From Amycolatopsis sp. EV170708-02-1 (lineage in GTDB: Bacteria; Actinomycetota; Actinomycetes; Mycobacteriales; Pseudonocardiaceae): a stretch of 64,000 bases of DNA. Location of the stretch: the NCBI RefSeq assembly GCF_022479115.1, contig NZ_CP092497.1, forward strand, positions 806,001 through 870,000, given 5' to 3'. The stretch's first letter is position 1. Each line of letters begins with the position of its first letter. Both the position numbers and the translations under genes were made by a program. The notes beneath the pieces are model-generated. The model ran no database searches. It saw only the letters and a list, made by a program, of their open reading frames with translations, and was not told where the DNA came from. Below, piece after piece: positions 25,772 through 34,241 of the stretch.

Positions 25772-26611
25772 ATGAACGAACCCTGGGGAATCTCCGGACC
25801 GGCTTTCGCGTGGCTGTACGGAGTCTGTGCCGTGCTGCCGTTTCTCGTCGCCGGCTTGTGGACACATTCGCTCCGGCGCCGTGCCGCCGACGAGCGGACG
25901 CCGCCGAGCCCATATCACCTCGCCGCTCTGGCCGGTGGCACCGAGCGGGTCGCCGATGTCGCGGTGGCCACCATGGTCGCCGGTGAACAGATACGGCTGG
26001 ACAGCCGAGGGCGGGTCACCGTCCTCCGAGCCGCATCAGGAGACCCGCTCACACGCGCCGCCGCCGAACTCGTCCCGCGGGCGGGCGACGGTGGACTCTA
26101 CCGGTTGAAGAAGCTGCTGAGCCGGAGCGCGGCCGTCCAGGAAGTGCGCAACGATCTTCAGCTGAGCGGCCTGCAAGTGGATGAACGTCGCCGTCGCACC
26201 GGGTGGCTGGTGGCCTTGATCGTCTACCTCCCCGTGCTCGCGCTCGGGCTGGCGAGGCTCGCCAACGCCATCCCGCTGGGTCGCCCGGTCGGGGTGCTGA
26301 CGGGTCTCCTCCTCGCAGTGGTCGCGGCCATCGCCGGGACCGCCCTTCTCCAACGGCCGAGCCGCACCGTCCTGCCGACCTTGGCCGGGCTGGGCGTCAT
26401 CGGCGCGGCCCGGCGGAACCCGCTTCTGGTCCCTGGAGTGGCGGGCGCGGTGGCGCTCGGCGGGTTGGCGGCGTATCCCGATCCGGTGATGGCGGACGTG
26501 CTGGTCAGGACCGGCGACGCCACCGCCAAGGGATCGGCGGGTTCGTCGGGCAGTGGAAGCGGCTGTGCGAACGGTTCGTCCTGCGGTGGCGGAGGCGGTT
26601 GTGGCGGCTGA
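25772..26611 (+). CDS. TIGR04222 membrane protein with Cys/Gly-rich tail, copy 1
   Basis: A 279-residue protein beginning MNEPWGISGPAFAWLYGVCA (first transmembrane helix), then a soluble part (YHLAALAGGTERVADVAVAT ... GDGGLYRLKKLLSRS) and three further hydrophobic segments (about residues 145-235). The last about 25 residues are Gly/Ser-rich with three cysteines: GCANGSSCGGGGGCGG. N-terminus, 'YLAGG/ALAGG' motif and tail match TIGR04222. It is the first gene of a probable four-gene cassette with an MNIO enzyme; the tail is the likely modified region. GGGAGG precedes the ATG. Confidence 0.82.
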   Translation: MNEPWGISGPAFAWLYGVCAVLPFLVAGLWTHSLRRRAADERTPPSPYHLAALAGGTERVADVAVATMVAGEQIRLDSRGRVTVLRAASGDPLTRAAAELVPRAGDGGLYRLKKLLSRSAAVQEVRNDLQLSGLQVDERRRRTGWLVALIVYLPVLALGLARLANAIPLGRPVGVLTGLLLAVVAAIAGTALLQRPSRTVLPTLAGLGVIGAARRNPLLVPGVAGAVALGGLAAYPDPVMADVLVRTGDATAKGSAGSSGSGSGCANGSSCGGGGGCGG

Positions 26612-26724
26612 CGGCCCAACTGCCGTCGCCGGACACCGCACCGGATGCTCGAATCACGGAACCACCACCGGACGGAAAAGCGTCCGACTACGGTAAGTGC
26701 ACCTGCTCGTGAAAGGCCCGTGCG

Positions 26725-27648
26725 ATGGAAGACACCTGGGGCATCCCCGGACCTACTTTCCTGGCGATCTATGGCGCCCTGATCGTGTTCCCGGTGGTCG
26801 CCGGTTTCGTGTGGACGATCGCGGCCAAACTGGGCAACAGAGGGCCACGCGCCGAAGTGAGCGGCCCGCAGCCGACCGTGTACGAGTTCGCCTATCTCGC
26901 CGGCGGCCCGGACCGGGTGGTCGACACGGCCATCGCGACGCTGGTCGACCGCGGGACCTTGCGGGTCAGCAGTTCGAAGCAGCTCCAGCTGACGGGCCCC
27001 GAGCCCGCCGACCCGATCGAGAAGGCCGTCGCCAAGGGCGCGCGGCCGGGCCACAACGCCACGACCCGCGGCATTCGCGACCGGTTGCGGCTGTCGGGTC
27101 CGATGCAGGCGCTCGCCAAGGGGCTGGAGACGCGAGGGCTGGTCGTCGTCGATCAGACGCCGCGGATCCGCCGGGTCGTGTACTTCCTGTACCTCGCCGT
27201 CCTGATCCTCGGCGTGGCGCGCCTGATCGCCGGGATCGCCGGGGACCGCCCGGTCGGATACCTGATCCCGCTGCTGATCTCGGCCGTGTTCGCGACGGTG
27301 ATCGCCCGTGCGCTCAAGAACAAGCGGCCGGGCCCGCGTCCGACCAGCGAGGGCGCCCGGGTCCTCCACAAGGCCAGGTCCGCGCACGGGCGGGAGCGCA
27401 AACGCGGCATCCCGAACGGACCGGGGTACGCCGGCGGCGCGGTGCTGGGCGGCGCCGCCGCGGCGGTCGCGTTCGGCGGTCTCGCCTCGTACCCCGACGA
27501 GGAGCTGAGCGCGGCCCTGATCCCGCCGCCGGTCTCCAGCGGGTTCGGCGGCGGTTCGTCCGGCGGCGGCTCTTCGTGCAGCAGTGGCGGAAGCTCGTGC
27601 AGCAGCGGCGGCAGCTCCTGCGGTGGAGGCGGCGGTTGTGGCGGCTGA
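26725..27648 (+). CDS. TIGR04222 membrane protein with Cys/Gly-rich tail, copy 2
   Basis: A 307-residue paralogue of the preceding protein: MEDTWGIPGPTFLAIYGALI, YEFAYLAGGPDRVVDTAIAT near residue 52, hydrophobic segments near 152-172, 180-196 and 236-260. The tail has four cysteines, three of them spaced seven residues apart within GGSSCSS units, ending SSCGGGGGCGG. Such tails are proposed substrates of DUF692/MNIO enzymes. The MNIO gene starts inside the tail codons (11-base overlap), which gives strict co-translation of enzyme and candidate substrate. Confidence 0.87.
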   Translation: MEDTWGIPGPTFLAIYGALIVFPVVAGFVWTIAAKLGNRGPRAEVSGPQPTVYEFAYLAGGPDRVVDTAIATLVDRGTLRVSSSKQLQLTGPEPADPIEKAVAKGARPGHNATTRGIRDRLRLSGPMQALAKGLETRGLVVVDQTPRIRRVVYFLYLAVLILGVARLIAGIAGDRPVGYLIPLLISAVFATVIARALKNKRPGPRPTSEGARVLHKARSAHGRERKRGIPNGPGYAGGAVLGGAAAAVAFGGLASYPDEELSAALIPPPVSSGFGGGSSGGGSSCSSGGSSCSSGGSSCGGGGGCGG

Positions 27649-28453
27649 CGGGCCCGGCAGGCTCGGGATCGGCATCGGCTGGCGGCACGAGCTCGACCTT
27701 TCGATCGCGCGGCTGCCGGGCGTCGACTGGGTCGAGGTCGTCGCCGAGAACCTGCACGCCGGGCATCTTCCGGAGACCTTGGTCGCGTTGCGCGACAAGG
27801 GAATGCCGGTCCTGCCGCACGCCGTCTCGCTGTCGCTGGGCGGGGCCGAACCGCTGGACACCGCGCGCGTCGAGCATCTCGCGGTCCTCACCCGCGAGCT
27901 CGGCGCTCCGCTGGCCAGCGACCACGTGTGCTTCGTGCGCGCGGGCGGCCTCGACTCGGGTCATCTGATGCCGCTCCCCCGCACCCGGGAGGCGCTGGAC
28001 GTCCTGGTGGACAACGTCAACCTGACGCAGTCCATCGTGGAGGTCCCGTTCGCGCTGGAGAACATCGCGGCCGTGCTGGAATGGCCGGACGCGGAGTTCA
28101 CCGAGTCGGAGTTCCTGCGGGAGCTCACCGAGCGGACCGGCTGCCTGCTGATCGTCGACGTCGCCAATCTGTACGCCAACGCCCGCAACCTCGGCACCGA
28201 TCCCGAGCGGTTCCTCGACGAGATCCCGTGGGAGCGCCTGGCGTACACCCATATGGCGGGCGGTGTCGAACGCGACGGCGTCTATCACGACACGCACGCC
28301 CATCCGGTGGTGCCGGAGGTCCTGGAGCTGCTGCGCGAACTGCGGCGCCGCACCGAACCGCCCGGCGTCCTGCTGGAACGCGACGACGACTACCCGTCCG
28401 ACACGGAACTGGCGGCCGAGCTGGCCGCGCTGCGGGAAGCGGTCTCGCCGTGA
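27638..28453 (+). CDS. DUF692 / MNIO-family non-haem iron oxidase
   Basis: A 271-residue TIM-barrel protein of the DUF692 (multinuclear non-haem iron-dependent oxidase) family. Metal-ligand-type motifs in order: GWRHELDLS, VVAENLHAGH, LPHAVSLSLGG, LASDHVCF, FALENIAA, LIVDVANLYANA, and the closing YTHMAGG with HDTHAHP. Known members (MbnB, TglH, ChrH, bufferin MNIOs) modify peptide cysteines and need a small partner protein. The GTG start lies in the Gly codons of the upstream gene, with GGAGG about 10 bases before. Next gene overlaps by GTGA. Substrate assignment to the TIGR04222 tails is inference. Confidence 0.9.
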   Translation: MAADGPGRLGIGIGWRHELDLSIARLPGVDWVEVVAENLHAGHLPETLVALRDKGMPVLPHAVSLSLGGAEPLDTARVEHLAVLTRELGAPLASDHVCFVRAGGLDSGHLMPLPRTREALDVLVDNVNLTQSIVEVPFALENIAAVLEWPDAEFTESEFLRELTERTGCLLIVDVANLYANARNLGTDPERFLDEIPWERLAYTHMAGGVERDGVYHDTHAHPVVPEVLELLRELRRRTEPPGVLLERDDDYPSDTELAAELAALREAVSP

Positions 28454-28793
28454 CGTCGCCCCGGGAGCGGCTCGCCGGGCAGCAGGCGGAGCTGCTCAAG
28501 GCGCTTCTCGCCGGAGGCGAGGCTCCGGCGGGCTTCGACGCGGACAGGCTCCGCATCGAGGCGAACGTCTTGCGGAACAAGCAAAGCAGGCTGGCCGCCT
28601 ACCTCCGCCCGGATCTCGCCGAGGCCCTCGGCGACCGGTTCGCCGCCCTCTTCCGCGAGTACGCGGTCGCCCACCCGAAGACCGACGCGATCCGCGCGCG
28701 TGCCTACGCGGATGCTTTCGGCACGTGGCTCGTGGAGCGCGGCGAGGTCCCGAAGCCCCGGGCCGGCTCGCGAGCTGGCTACGCCGCATTTAG
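28450..28793 (+). CDS. Putative MNIO partner protein (apparent 1-base frameshift)
   Basis: Starts with GTG in a GTGA overlap with the MNIO gene. The first 102 codons encode a helical protein: LLKALLAGGEAPAGFDADRL, RIEANVLRNKQSRLAAYLRP, DRFAALFREYAVAHPKTDA. The 'R..RNK..RL..YLRP..AEALGDRFA' pattern resembles DUF2063-type partners of MNIOs. After base 28755 the frame runs on for about 200 codons antisense to the CoA-transferase gene, which is implausible. Adding one C to the run at 28756-28759 gives PPGRLASWLRRI and a TAG at 28791 inside the family A hairpin, a natural end (114 aa). I take that as the real gene. Confidence 0.7.
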
Positions 28794-28807
28794 TCCTCTG
28801 AATGCGG
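28784..28807 (+). repeat. 3'-end hairpin repeat, family A copy 5
   Basis: Ten-bp stem with one wobble and loop TCCT (core GCATTTAGTCCTCTGAATGC). The TAG at 28791-28793 would be the stop of the frame-corrected MNIO partner gene, as in copy 1 for the DUF2252 gene. It separates that gene from the convergent CoA-transferase gene, whose stop is 3 bases away. Confidence 0.8.
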
Positions 28808-28809
28808 TT

Positions 28810-30168
28810 TCACCAAACCGGGCGGTCGCTCCCCGCCACGTGCGTCGCTTCCGTCCATTGTGGATTCGAGCCCGGGAGGGTGCCTGCCATCTTCACCCGG
28901 GTGACCCGGCCGAGCTGGCCGTCGACGTCTTCGAGCCACTCGCCGCCGTCGAAGCCGGTGGGCCCAGGCTCCTTGCGTCCCAAAGAGTTCAGCCACTCCC
29001 CGGTCCCGGCGAGCGACGTCCGGACATGCTGACTGCCGCCTTCGGTGACGGCCCGGCGGACGGCGGTCATGATCGCCGCCGCGGTGAGCCAGCCGGTCGC
29101 GTGGTCGAGTGCCTGCACCGGAAGCGGTCCCGGGCCGTCGAGCCCGGCCGTCTTGCCGCCTTCGTCGGCGATCCCCGACGCCATCTGCACCAGGCTGTCG
29201 AACCCGCGCCTGCGCGCCCACGGCCCTTCCCAGCCATAGGCGGAGAGGTCCGCGACCACGATGCCCGGCCGCAGCTCGGCGATCGCTTCCGGCGAGAAAC
29301 CCTTGGCCGTCAACGAACCCGGCCGGAAACCCTGCAGCACGACGTCGGCGCGGGCGATCAGCTTGCGCAGCCGTGAGCGCCCGGCCTCGGTCTCCAGGTC
29401 GACGTACGCCGAGAGCTTCCCCATGCCGGTGTCGACGGCCAGCGGCGGCACGGTCGGCAGCTGCGCCGAACCGATGTGCATGACGGTCGCGCCGTGCGCG
29501 GCGAGCACCCGGCCCGCGACCGGCCCGGCGATGACGTGGGTCAGGTCCAGGATCCGCACCCCGCCCAGCGGCCGGCCGGATTCGAAGAGCCGCACGGGTT
29601 CCGACGGGCCGAGCGGCCGGATGTCGGCGACCGGCAACGCGCTCGACGCCTGTCCCTGTTTGTGCGCCAGCCACTCGTCACGGGTCCGCATCACGGCGGC
29701 GGCACCACCGGCGCCGACCACGGCCGACTCGACCTCGTACTTCGACTTGGCCGCCACGACCTTCTCGAACGCCGCCCGTGTCGCGGGTACGCCGAGACCC
29801 CAGCACACGGCGGACACGTGACGCGGGTAGTTGCAGTGCAGCCGCACCCAGCCGTCGTTCGCGCGGTAGTCGCCGGACAGCGGGGCGCTGAACGGCACCG
29901 GCTCCCCGTCGACGCGGACGTACTGCTCGCTGTGGAACGACGCGGCGGCGTGCCGGGTGTCGACCGAGACCTTGCCCGGCTCGATTCCCCTCAGCCTCAA
30001 CAGTTCCCCGGCCGCGAGCGTCGCCGCGGCGATACTCGTCGTCGCCGCCTCCTCGACCCGGAAGGTCCCGGGCAGCACCGACTCGGGGCCGGTGATCTCG
30101 ACGGCGTCTTCGGCGAGGGCATCGCCGGTGAGCGTGGTCCAGACGCGGGTGTCCACGGAGGCCTTCAC
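28810..30168 (-). CDS. CoA transferase (CaiB/BaiF, class III family)
   Basis: A 452-residue protein of the class III CoA-transferase family: RPLGGVRILDLTHVIAGPVA near residue 190, ADVVLQGFRPGSL near 277 and VVADLSAYGWEGPWARRRGF near 305. An N-terminal half (to about residue 180) looks like a second, degenerate CoA-transferase unit. The expected catalytic Asp position was not confirmed. Substrate unknown. The GTG start overlaps the TAG of hemQ by one base, so it ends the haem operon, though a haem role is not implied. Confidence 0.82.
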   Translation of the reverse strand: MKASVDTRVWTTLTGDALAEDAVEITGPESVLPGTFRVEEAATTSIAAATLAAGELLRLRGIEPGKVSVDTRHAAASFHSEQYVRVDGEPVPFSAPLSGDYRANDGWVRLHCNYPRHVSAVCWGLGVPATRAAFEKVVAAKSKYEVESAVVGAGGAAAVMRTRDEWLAHKQGQASSALPVADIRPLGPSEPVRLFESGRPLGGVRILDLTHVIAGPVAGRVLAAHGATVMHIGSAQLPTVPPLAVDTGMGKLSAYVDLETEAGRSRLRKLIARADVVLQGFRPGSLTAKGFSPEAIAELRPGIVVADLSAYGWEGPWARRRGFDSLVQMASGIADEGGKTAGLDGPGPLPVQALDHATGWLTAAAIMTAVRRAVTEGGSQHVRTSLAGTGEWLNSLGRKEPGPTGFDGGEWLEDVDGQLGRVTRVKMAGTLPGSNPQWTEATHVAGSDRPVW

Positions 30169-30860
30169 TAGGGCAGGAGCGCGATCAGCTCGGCCGGTTC
30201 CACCTTGGTCCCGGTGTAGAACGGGATCTCCTCGCGCACGTGCAGGCGGGCCTCGGTGCCACGCAGATGACGCATCAGGTCGACGATGCGGTGCAGTTCG
30301 TCGGCCTCGAAGGCCAGGATCCACTCGTAGTCGCCCAGCGCGAACGACGCGACCGTGTTGGCGCGGACGTCCGGGTAGTCGCGGGCCTCCTTGCCGTGGT
30401 CGGCGAGCATCTTGCGGCGCTCGTCGTCGGGCAGCAGGTACCACTCGTAGGAGCGCACGAACGGGTACACGCAGATGAACTTGCGGGCCTCTTCCCCGGC
30501 GAGGAACGCCGGGATGTGGCTCTTGTTGAACTCCGCCGGGCGGTGCAGCGCGACCTGGCTCCACACCGGCGCCGACGCGCGGCCGAGCGGCGTGTGCCGG
30601 AAACCGCTGTACGCCGCCTGGACCTGCTCGATCTCCTCGGCGTGCCACCAGATCATGTAGTCGGCGTCGGCGCGCAGGCCGGAGAGGTCGTAGACACCGC
30701 GGACGACGACGCCCTTGGCCTCCAGCGCGTCGAGGTACTCGGTGGTCTCCGCGGTCGCCTTCGCCCGGTCTTCGCCGAGCTTGCCCTGCTCGGCACGGAA
30801 GACCGACCAGGCGGTGTAGCGGATGGTGTCATTGAGCTCGTTGTAGTTCAGCCGCGCCAT
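30168..30860 (-). CDS. hemQ: Coproheme decarboxylase (HemQ/ChdC)
   Basis: A 230-residue chlorite-dismutase-like protein of the actinobacterial HemQ class, the last enzyme of the coproporphyrin-dependent haem pathway. Conserved segments are [20 protein letters not shown] near residue 130 with the catalytic-region tyrosine, [20 protein letters not shown] with the probable haem-ligand histidine, and [21 protein letters not shown] at [12 protein letters not shown] is chosen. It follows the cgoX gene by 25 bases. Confidence 0.95.
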   Translation of the reverse strand: MARLNYNELNDTIRYTAWSVFRAEQGKLGEDRAKATAETTEYLDALEAKGVVVRGVYDLSGLRADADYMIWWHAEEIEQVQAAYSGFRHTPLGRASAPVWSQVALHRPAEFNKSHIPAFLAGEEARKFICVYPFVRSYEWYLLPDDERRKMLADHGKEARDYPDVRANTVASFALGDYEWILAFEADELHRIVDLMRHLRGTEARLHVREEIPFYTGTKVEPAELIALLP

Positions 30861-30885
30861 ACCGCCATCTTGGCACTGCCGGTGC

Positions 30886-32265
30886 TCAGGAGCCCTCGTG
30901 GGGCGGTGTGATCCCGGCGATGCGGCGGGCGGCCGCGTCGGCGGTCGCGATACAGGCGGGCAGCCCGACGCCGTGCAGCGTCGCGCCCGCCACGGCGAGC
31001 CCCGGGACGGCCGCCACGGCACGTTCGATCCGCTCGACGCGGACGAGGTGCCCGGTGCCGTACTGCGGGAGCCCGCCGCCCCATCGGGTCACCAGGGTGT
31101 CGATCGGCTCGGCCGTGACGCCGGTCAGCCGGGCCAGGTCGTCACGGACCACGCGCACGAGTTCGTCGTCGTCGGCGTGCAGCGCCCCCGGTTCGCCGAA
31201 ACGGCCGACCGAGCCACGCACCAGCACCGGGCCTTCGCCGTACTGCGCCCACTTGCGGGAGGAGAACGTGAACGCCTTGGCGGCGAACGGCTTCCCGGCC
31301 GCGTCCCGCTCCCCCGCGCCGATCAGCACCCCGGACGACTCCGGCAACGCGGTCCCCGGCGGCAGCGCGAGCGCGACCACCGCCATGGACGCGAGTTCGA
31401 TCTTGGCGAACACCGACGAGGCCACTCCCGCGACACCGTCGAGCAGTCGCCGCGCCGAGGGCGCCGGGACGGCGAGGAGGACGGAGTCGGCGTCGAGGTC
31501 GTCGACCTTCCAGCCGCCGGCGGTGCGTTCGAGCGCCGTCACCGTGGTCCCGGTCCGGATCTCGGCGCGGGACAGCTCCGCGAGCCGGGCGATCAATGTC
31601 CCGAGGCCACCCAGGAGGGTGCCGAAGACCGGGGCCGTATTCGGCGAGGCGGGCGTGAGCGACGCGGCGCCTTCGGTGAGCGAACGCGCGCCGCGATCGA
31701 TCGCGGACGCGAGACCGGGCATGGTCGCGCGCAGCCCGAGGCCGTCCGCTCCCCCGGCGTAGACCCCGCCGAGCAGCGGATCGACGAGCCGGTCGACCAG
31801 TTCGTCGCCGAACCGTTCGCGCAGCAGCGGGCCGAGCGGCACATCTTCCGCGGGCAGTTCCAGCGGAGGCAGCGACGCCTCGGCCTCGACCAGGGCGCGG
31901 CCTTTCTCCGACAGCACCCCCGCGACCGCGTCGGCGGAGGCGGGCACACCCATGACCGTGCCCGGCGGCAGACCGAGCACGGAGCCACCGGCGTGGATCT
32001 TGGCGCGGGCCTTGGTGGGGTGGACGAGGATTTCGCCCAGTCCGACCTCGCGGACCAGGGCGAGCGCCTCGGGACGGCGGGCGAGGAAGGCCTCCGCGCC
32101 GACGTCGTAGCGTTCTCCGGCGAGTTCCACCGTGCGGAGCTTCCCGCCGAGCGAACCCGTCGCCTCGAAGACGACGATCCGGGCGTCTTCGCCGAGCAGC
32201 GTCCGCAGCCGGTACGCCGCGGTCAGTCCCGAGATACCGCCACCGACGACGGCGATGGTCCTCAC
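30886..32265 (-). CDS. hemY: Coproporphyrinogen III / protoporphyrinogen oxidase (CgoX, HemY type)
   Basis: A 459-residue FAD-dependent oxidase. N-terminal [15 protein letters not shown] dinucleotide motif, [20 protein letters not shown] with flavin contacts, [20 protein letters not shown] near residue 175 and the C-terminal [17 protein letters not shown]. With HemQ next to it, the coproporphyrinogen-oxidising role is more likely than protoporphyrinogen oxidation. The GTG start overlaps the TGA of hemE (GTGA). Confidence 0.93.
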   Translation of the reverse strand: MRTIAVVGGGISGLTAAYRLRTLLGEDARIVVFEATGSLGGKLRTVELAGERYDVGAEAFLARRPEALALVREVGLGEILVHPTKARAKIHAGGSVLGLPPGTVMGVPASADAVAGVLSEKGRALVEAEASLPPLELPAEDVPLGPLLRERFGDELVDRLVDPLLGGVYAGGADGLGLRATMPGLASAIDRGARSLTEGAASLTPASPNTAPVFGTLLGGLGTLIARLAELSRAEIRTGTTVTALERTAGGWKVDDLDADSVLLAVPAPSARRLLDGVAGVASSVFAKIELASMAVVALALPPGTALPESSGVLIGAGERDAAGKPFAAKAFTFSSRKWAQYGEGPVLVRGSVGRFGEPGALHADDDELVRVVRDDLARLTGVTAEPIDTLVTRWGGGLPQYGTGHLVRVERIERAVAAVPGLAVAGATLHGVGLPACIATADAAARRIAGITPPHEGS

Positions 32266-33332
32266 GGGAGCTCGTGCACCAGCCCGACCACGCGCGTCAG
32301 CACGTCCGGGTCGACGCCGGGCAGCACGCCGTGGCCGAGGTTGAAGATGTGGCCGTCGGCCGCGCGGCCCTCGGCGTGGATCCGCCGGACCTCGGCCTCG
32401 ACGACCGGCCAGGACGCGTGCAGCAGCGCCGGGTCGAGGTTGCCCTGGACCACGCCGCCGCCGAGCCGCCGGACCGCCTCGTCGAGCGGAATGCGCCAGT
32501 CGACGCCGACGACGTCGGCGCCCGCGTCGCGCATGGCCACCAGCAGCTCGCCGGTGCCGACGCCGAAGTGGATCCGGGGCACACCGTAGCCCGCGACCGC
32601 GGACAGCACCTTCGCCGAATGCGGCAGGACGAACTCGCGGTAGTCCCGCTCCGAGAGCGCGCCCGCCCACGAGTCGAACAGCTGGATCGCGTCGGCCCCG
32701 GCGTCGAGCTGCGCGGAGAGGAAGGTGATCGCCATGTCCGCCAGGCGCCCCGCCAGCTCGTGCCACAGCCCCGGCTCGGAGTGCATGAGCGCCTTGGTGT
32801 GCTCGTGGTTGCGGCTCGGCCCGCCCTCGATGAGGTACGAGGCCAGCGTGAACGGCGCGCCGGCGAACCCGATCAGCGGCGTCTCGCCCAGCGACCCGAC
32901 CAGCAGCCGGACCCCCTCGGCGACCCGCTCCACCTGCTCCGGCTCCAGCACCGGCAGCGCGCGCACGCCCGCGGCGTCGCGGATCGGCTCGGCGACGACC
33001 GGGCCGGTGCCCGCGACGATGTCGATGTCGAGGCCCGCCGCCTTGAGCGGGACGACGATGTCACTGAAGAGGATGGCCGCGTCGACGCCGTGACGGCGGA
33101 TCGGCTGCAGCGTGATCTCGGCGAGCATCTCGGGGTCGAAGCACGCCTCGAACATCGAGGTGCCCTCGCGCAGCGCCCGGTACTCGGGCAGCGACCGGCC
33201 CGCCTGGCGCATGAACCACACGGGGGTGTGGGCCGGGCGTTCGCCGCGCGCGGCGGCCAGGAACGGCGCACCGGGCAGGGCGCGCCGGGCCGCCGGGACG
33301 GTCTGCGCGGGAGAAGCAACTGAAGGAGACAT
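32262..33332 (-). CDS. hemE: Uroporphyrinogen decarboxylase
   Basis: A 356-residue UroD, converting uroporphyrinogen III to coproporphyrinogen III. The N-terminal [20 protein letters not shown] signature carries the catalytic arginines, followed by [34 protein letters not shown], and [15 protein letters not shown] with the conserved Asp/Tyr region. First gene of the minus-strand haem operon hemE-cgoX-hemQ-CoA transferase, divergent from the DUF3000 gene. ATG (MSPSVAS) is chosen over the GTG one codon earlier. Confidence 0.96.
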   Translation of the reverse strand: MSPSVASPAQTVPAARRALPGAPFLAAARGERPAHTPVWFMRQAGRSLPEYRALREGTSMFEACFDPEMLAEITLQPIRRHGVDAAILFSDIVVPLKAAGLDIDIVAGTGPVVAEPIRDAAGVRALPVLEPEQVERVAEGVRLLVGSLGETPLIGFAGAPFTLASYLIEGGPSRNHEHTKALMHSEPGLWHELAGRLADMAITFLSAQLDAGADAIQLFDSWAGALSERDYREFVLPHSAKVLSAVAGYGVPRIHFGVGTGELLVAMRDAGADVVGVDWRIPLDEAVRRLGGGVVQGNLDPALLHASWPVVEAEVRRIHAEGRAADGHIFNLGHGVLPGVDPDVLTRVVGLVHELP

Positions 33333-33429
33333 CACGGTTCATGGTGCCATGTGCGCTCGGAGGCCTTACTCTCGGCGCGCCTGCGCCCCGAACCGGACGA
33401 TCGCGTCTTACAGTCGGTTGGTGACCGCG

Positions 33430-33984
33430 ATGACGTCAGTACCCGATCTCTTCCGTGAAGCCGTCGCGGCGTTGCAATCGGTCCGGCCCCGCCCCGAAGT
33501 CCAGCTGGAGACGATGCGCCCGCCGCAGCGGCTGGCGCCGTGGTCCTACGCGGTCAGCTGCGAAGTGGAAGGGCCGGCGGACGTGCTGGCGTCGGGGCGG
33601 CTGGTGCTGTTGCACGATCCGGAGGGCCAGGAGGGCTGGGACGGGGTCCTGCGGCTGGTCATGTACGTCCGCGCGGAACTCGACCGGGAACTGGCGACCG
33701 ATCCCTTCCTGCCCGCCGTGGGCTGGTCGTGGCTGACCGACGCTTTGGAGACCTCCGGCGCGGAGTGGACGGCGCTGGGCGGCACGGTCACCGAGACCTC
33801 GTCGGCCCGCTTCGGCGACATCTCCGGGCCCGCGCGTACCGACGATCTGGAGCTCCGGGCGTCCTGGACACCGACCGACGCCGCGCTGCGGCCGCACGGG
33901 CAGGCGTTCTGCCAGGTGATGGCGAGCGTCGTGGGGCTGCCGCCGGTCGGCGTGACCCTGTTCGAGCAGCGCCAGTCCTCCTGA
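33430..33984 (+). CDS. DUF3000 domain-containing protein
   Basis: A 184-residue actinobacterial protein with no membrane segment: MTSVPDLFREAVAALQSVRP, then LETMRPPQRLAPWSYAVSCE and VGWSWLTDALETSGAEWTAL. This is the DUF3000 family, a conserved neighbour of hemE and a LuxR-type regulator in actinomycetes; function unknown. GTG at 33421 is an alternative start three codons earlier. Confidence 0.88.
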   Translation: MTSVPDLFREAVAALQSVRPRPEVQLETMRPPQRLAPWSYAVSCEVEGPADVLASGRLVLLHDPEGQEGWDGVLRLVMYVRAELDRELATDPFLPAVGWSWLTDALETSGAEWTALGGTVTETSSARFGDISGPARTDDLELRASWTPTDAALRPHGQAFCQVMASVVGLPPVGVTLFEQRQSS

Positions 33985-33998
33985 GCCACTTCTCCGCA

Positions 33999-34055
33999 AG
34001 TCCGTGAAGGCCTCCTTGAGGGACTCTGGGTCCCTCAAGGAGGCCTTCACGGACT
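33999..34055 (+). terminator. Perfect 26-bp hairpin after DUF3000 gene (family C copy 1)
   Basis: Arms 33999-34024 and 34030-34055 are perfectly complementary around a 5-base loop TCTGG (core CCGTGAAGGCCTCCTTGAGG). It begins 14 bases after the DUF3000 stop and has no T-run after it. Probably a strong U-less terminator; a degenerate copy follows at 34188. Confidence 0.8.
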
Positions 34056-34187
34056 CGGCCACGGTCCCCGACACGCCGGGTTCCCATCAATCGAGACATA
34101 GCATTCGGGTTATATTGCGATCGTCGGCCATCTAGCGCCGCTAGGAAAACTAGCGCTGTAGCAAAGGTCCCTTGCTCCACTCGCGGA

Positions 34188-34241
34188 GCCGTGAGGGACT
34201 CCTTCACTACCCTCAAGGTAGGCAAGGAGGCCTTCACGGAC
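34188..34241 (+). repeat. Degenerate family C hairpin
   Basis: An imperfect hairpin whose outer arms (GCCGTGAGGGACTCCTT and AAGGAGGCCTTCACGG) echo the perfect hairpin at 33999, with an inner CTACC-CTCAA-GGTAG stem-loop. It lies in the middle of the long gap, not directly after a gene, and may mark the end of a lost or unseen transcript. Confidence 0.6.

Noticed and set aside
28794..29376. Continuation of the MNIO partner frame beyond the hairpin
   Set aside because: Low-complexity Arg/Pro-rich sequence antisense to a well-conserved CoA-transferase; a single-base correction gives a natural end at 28793.
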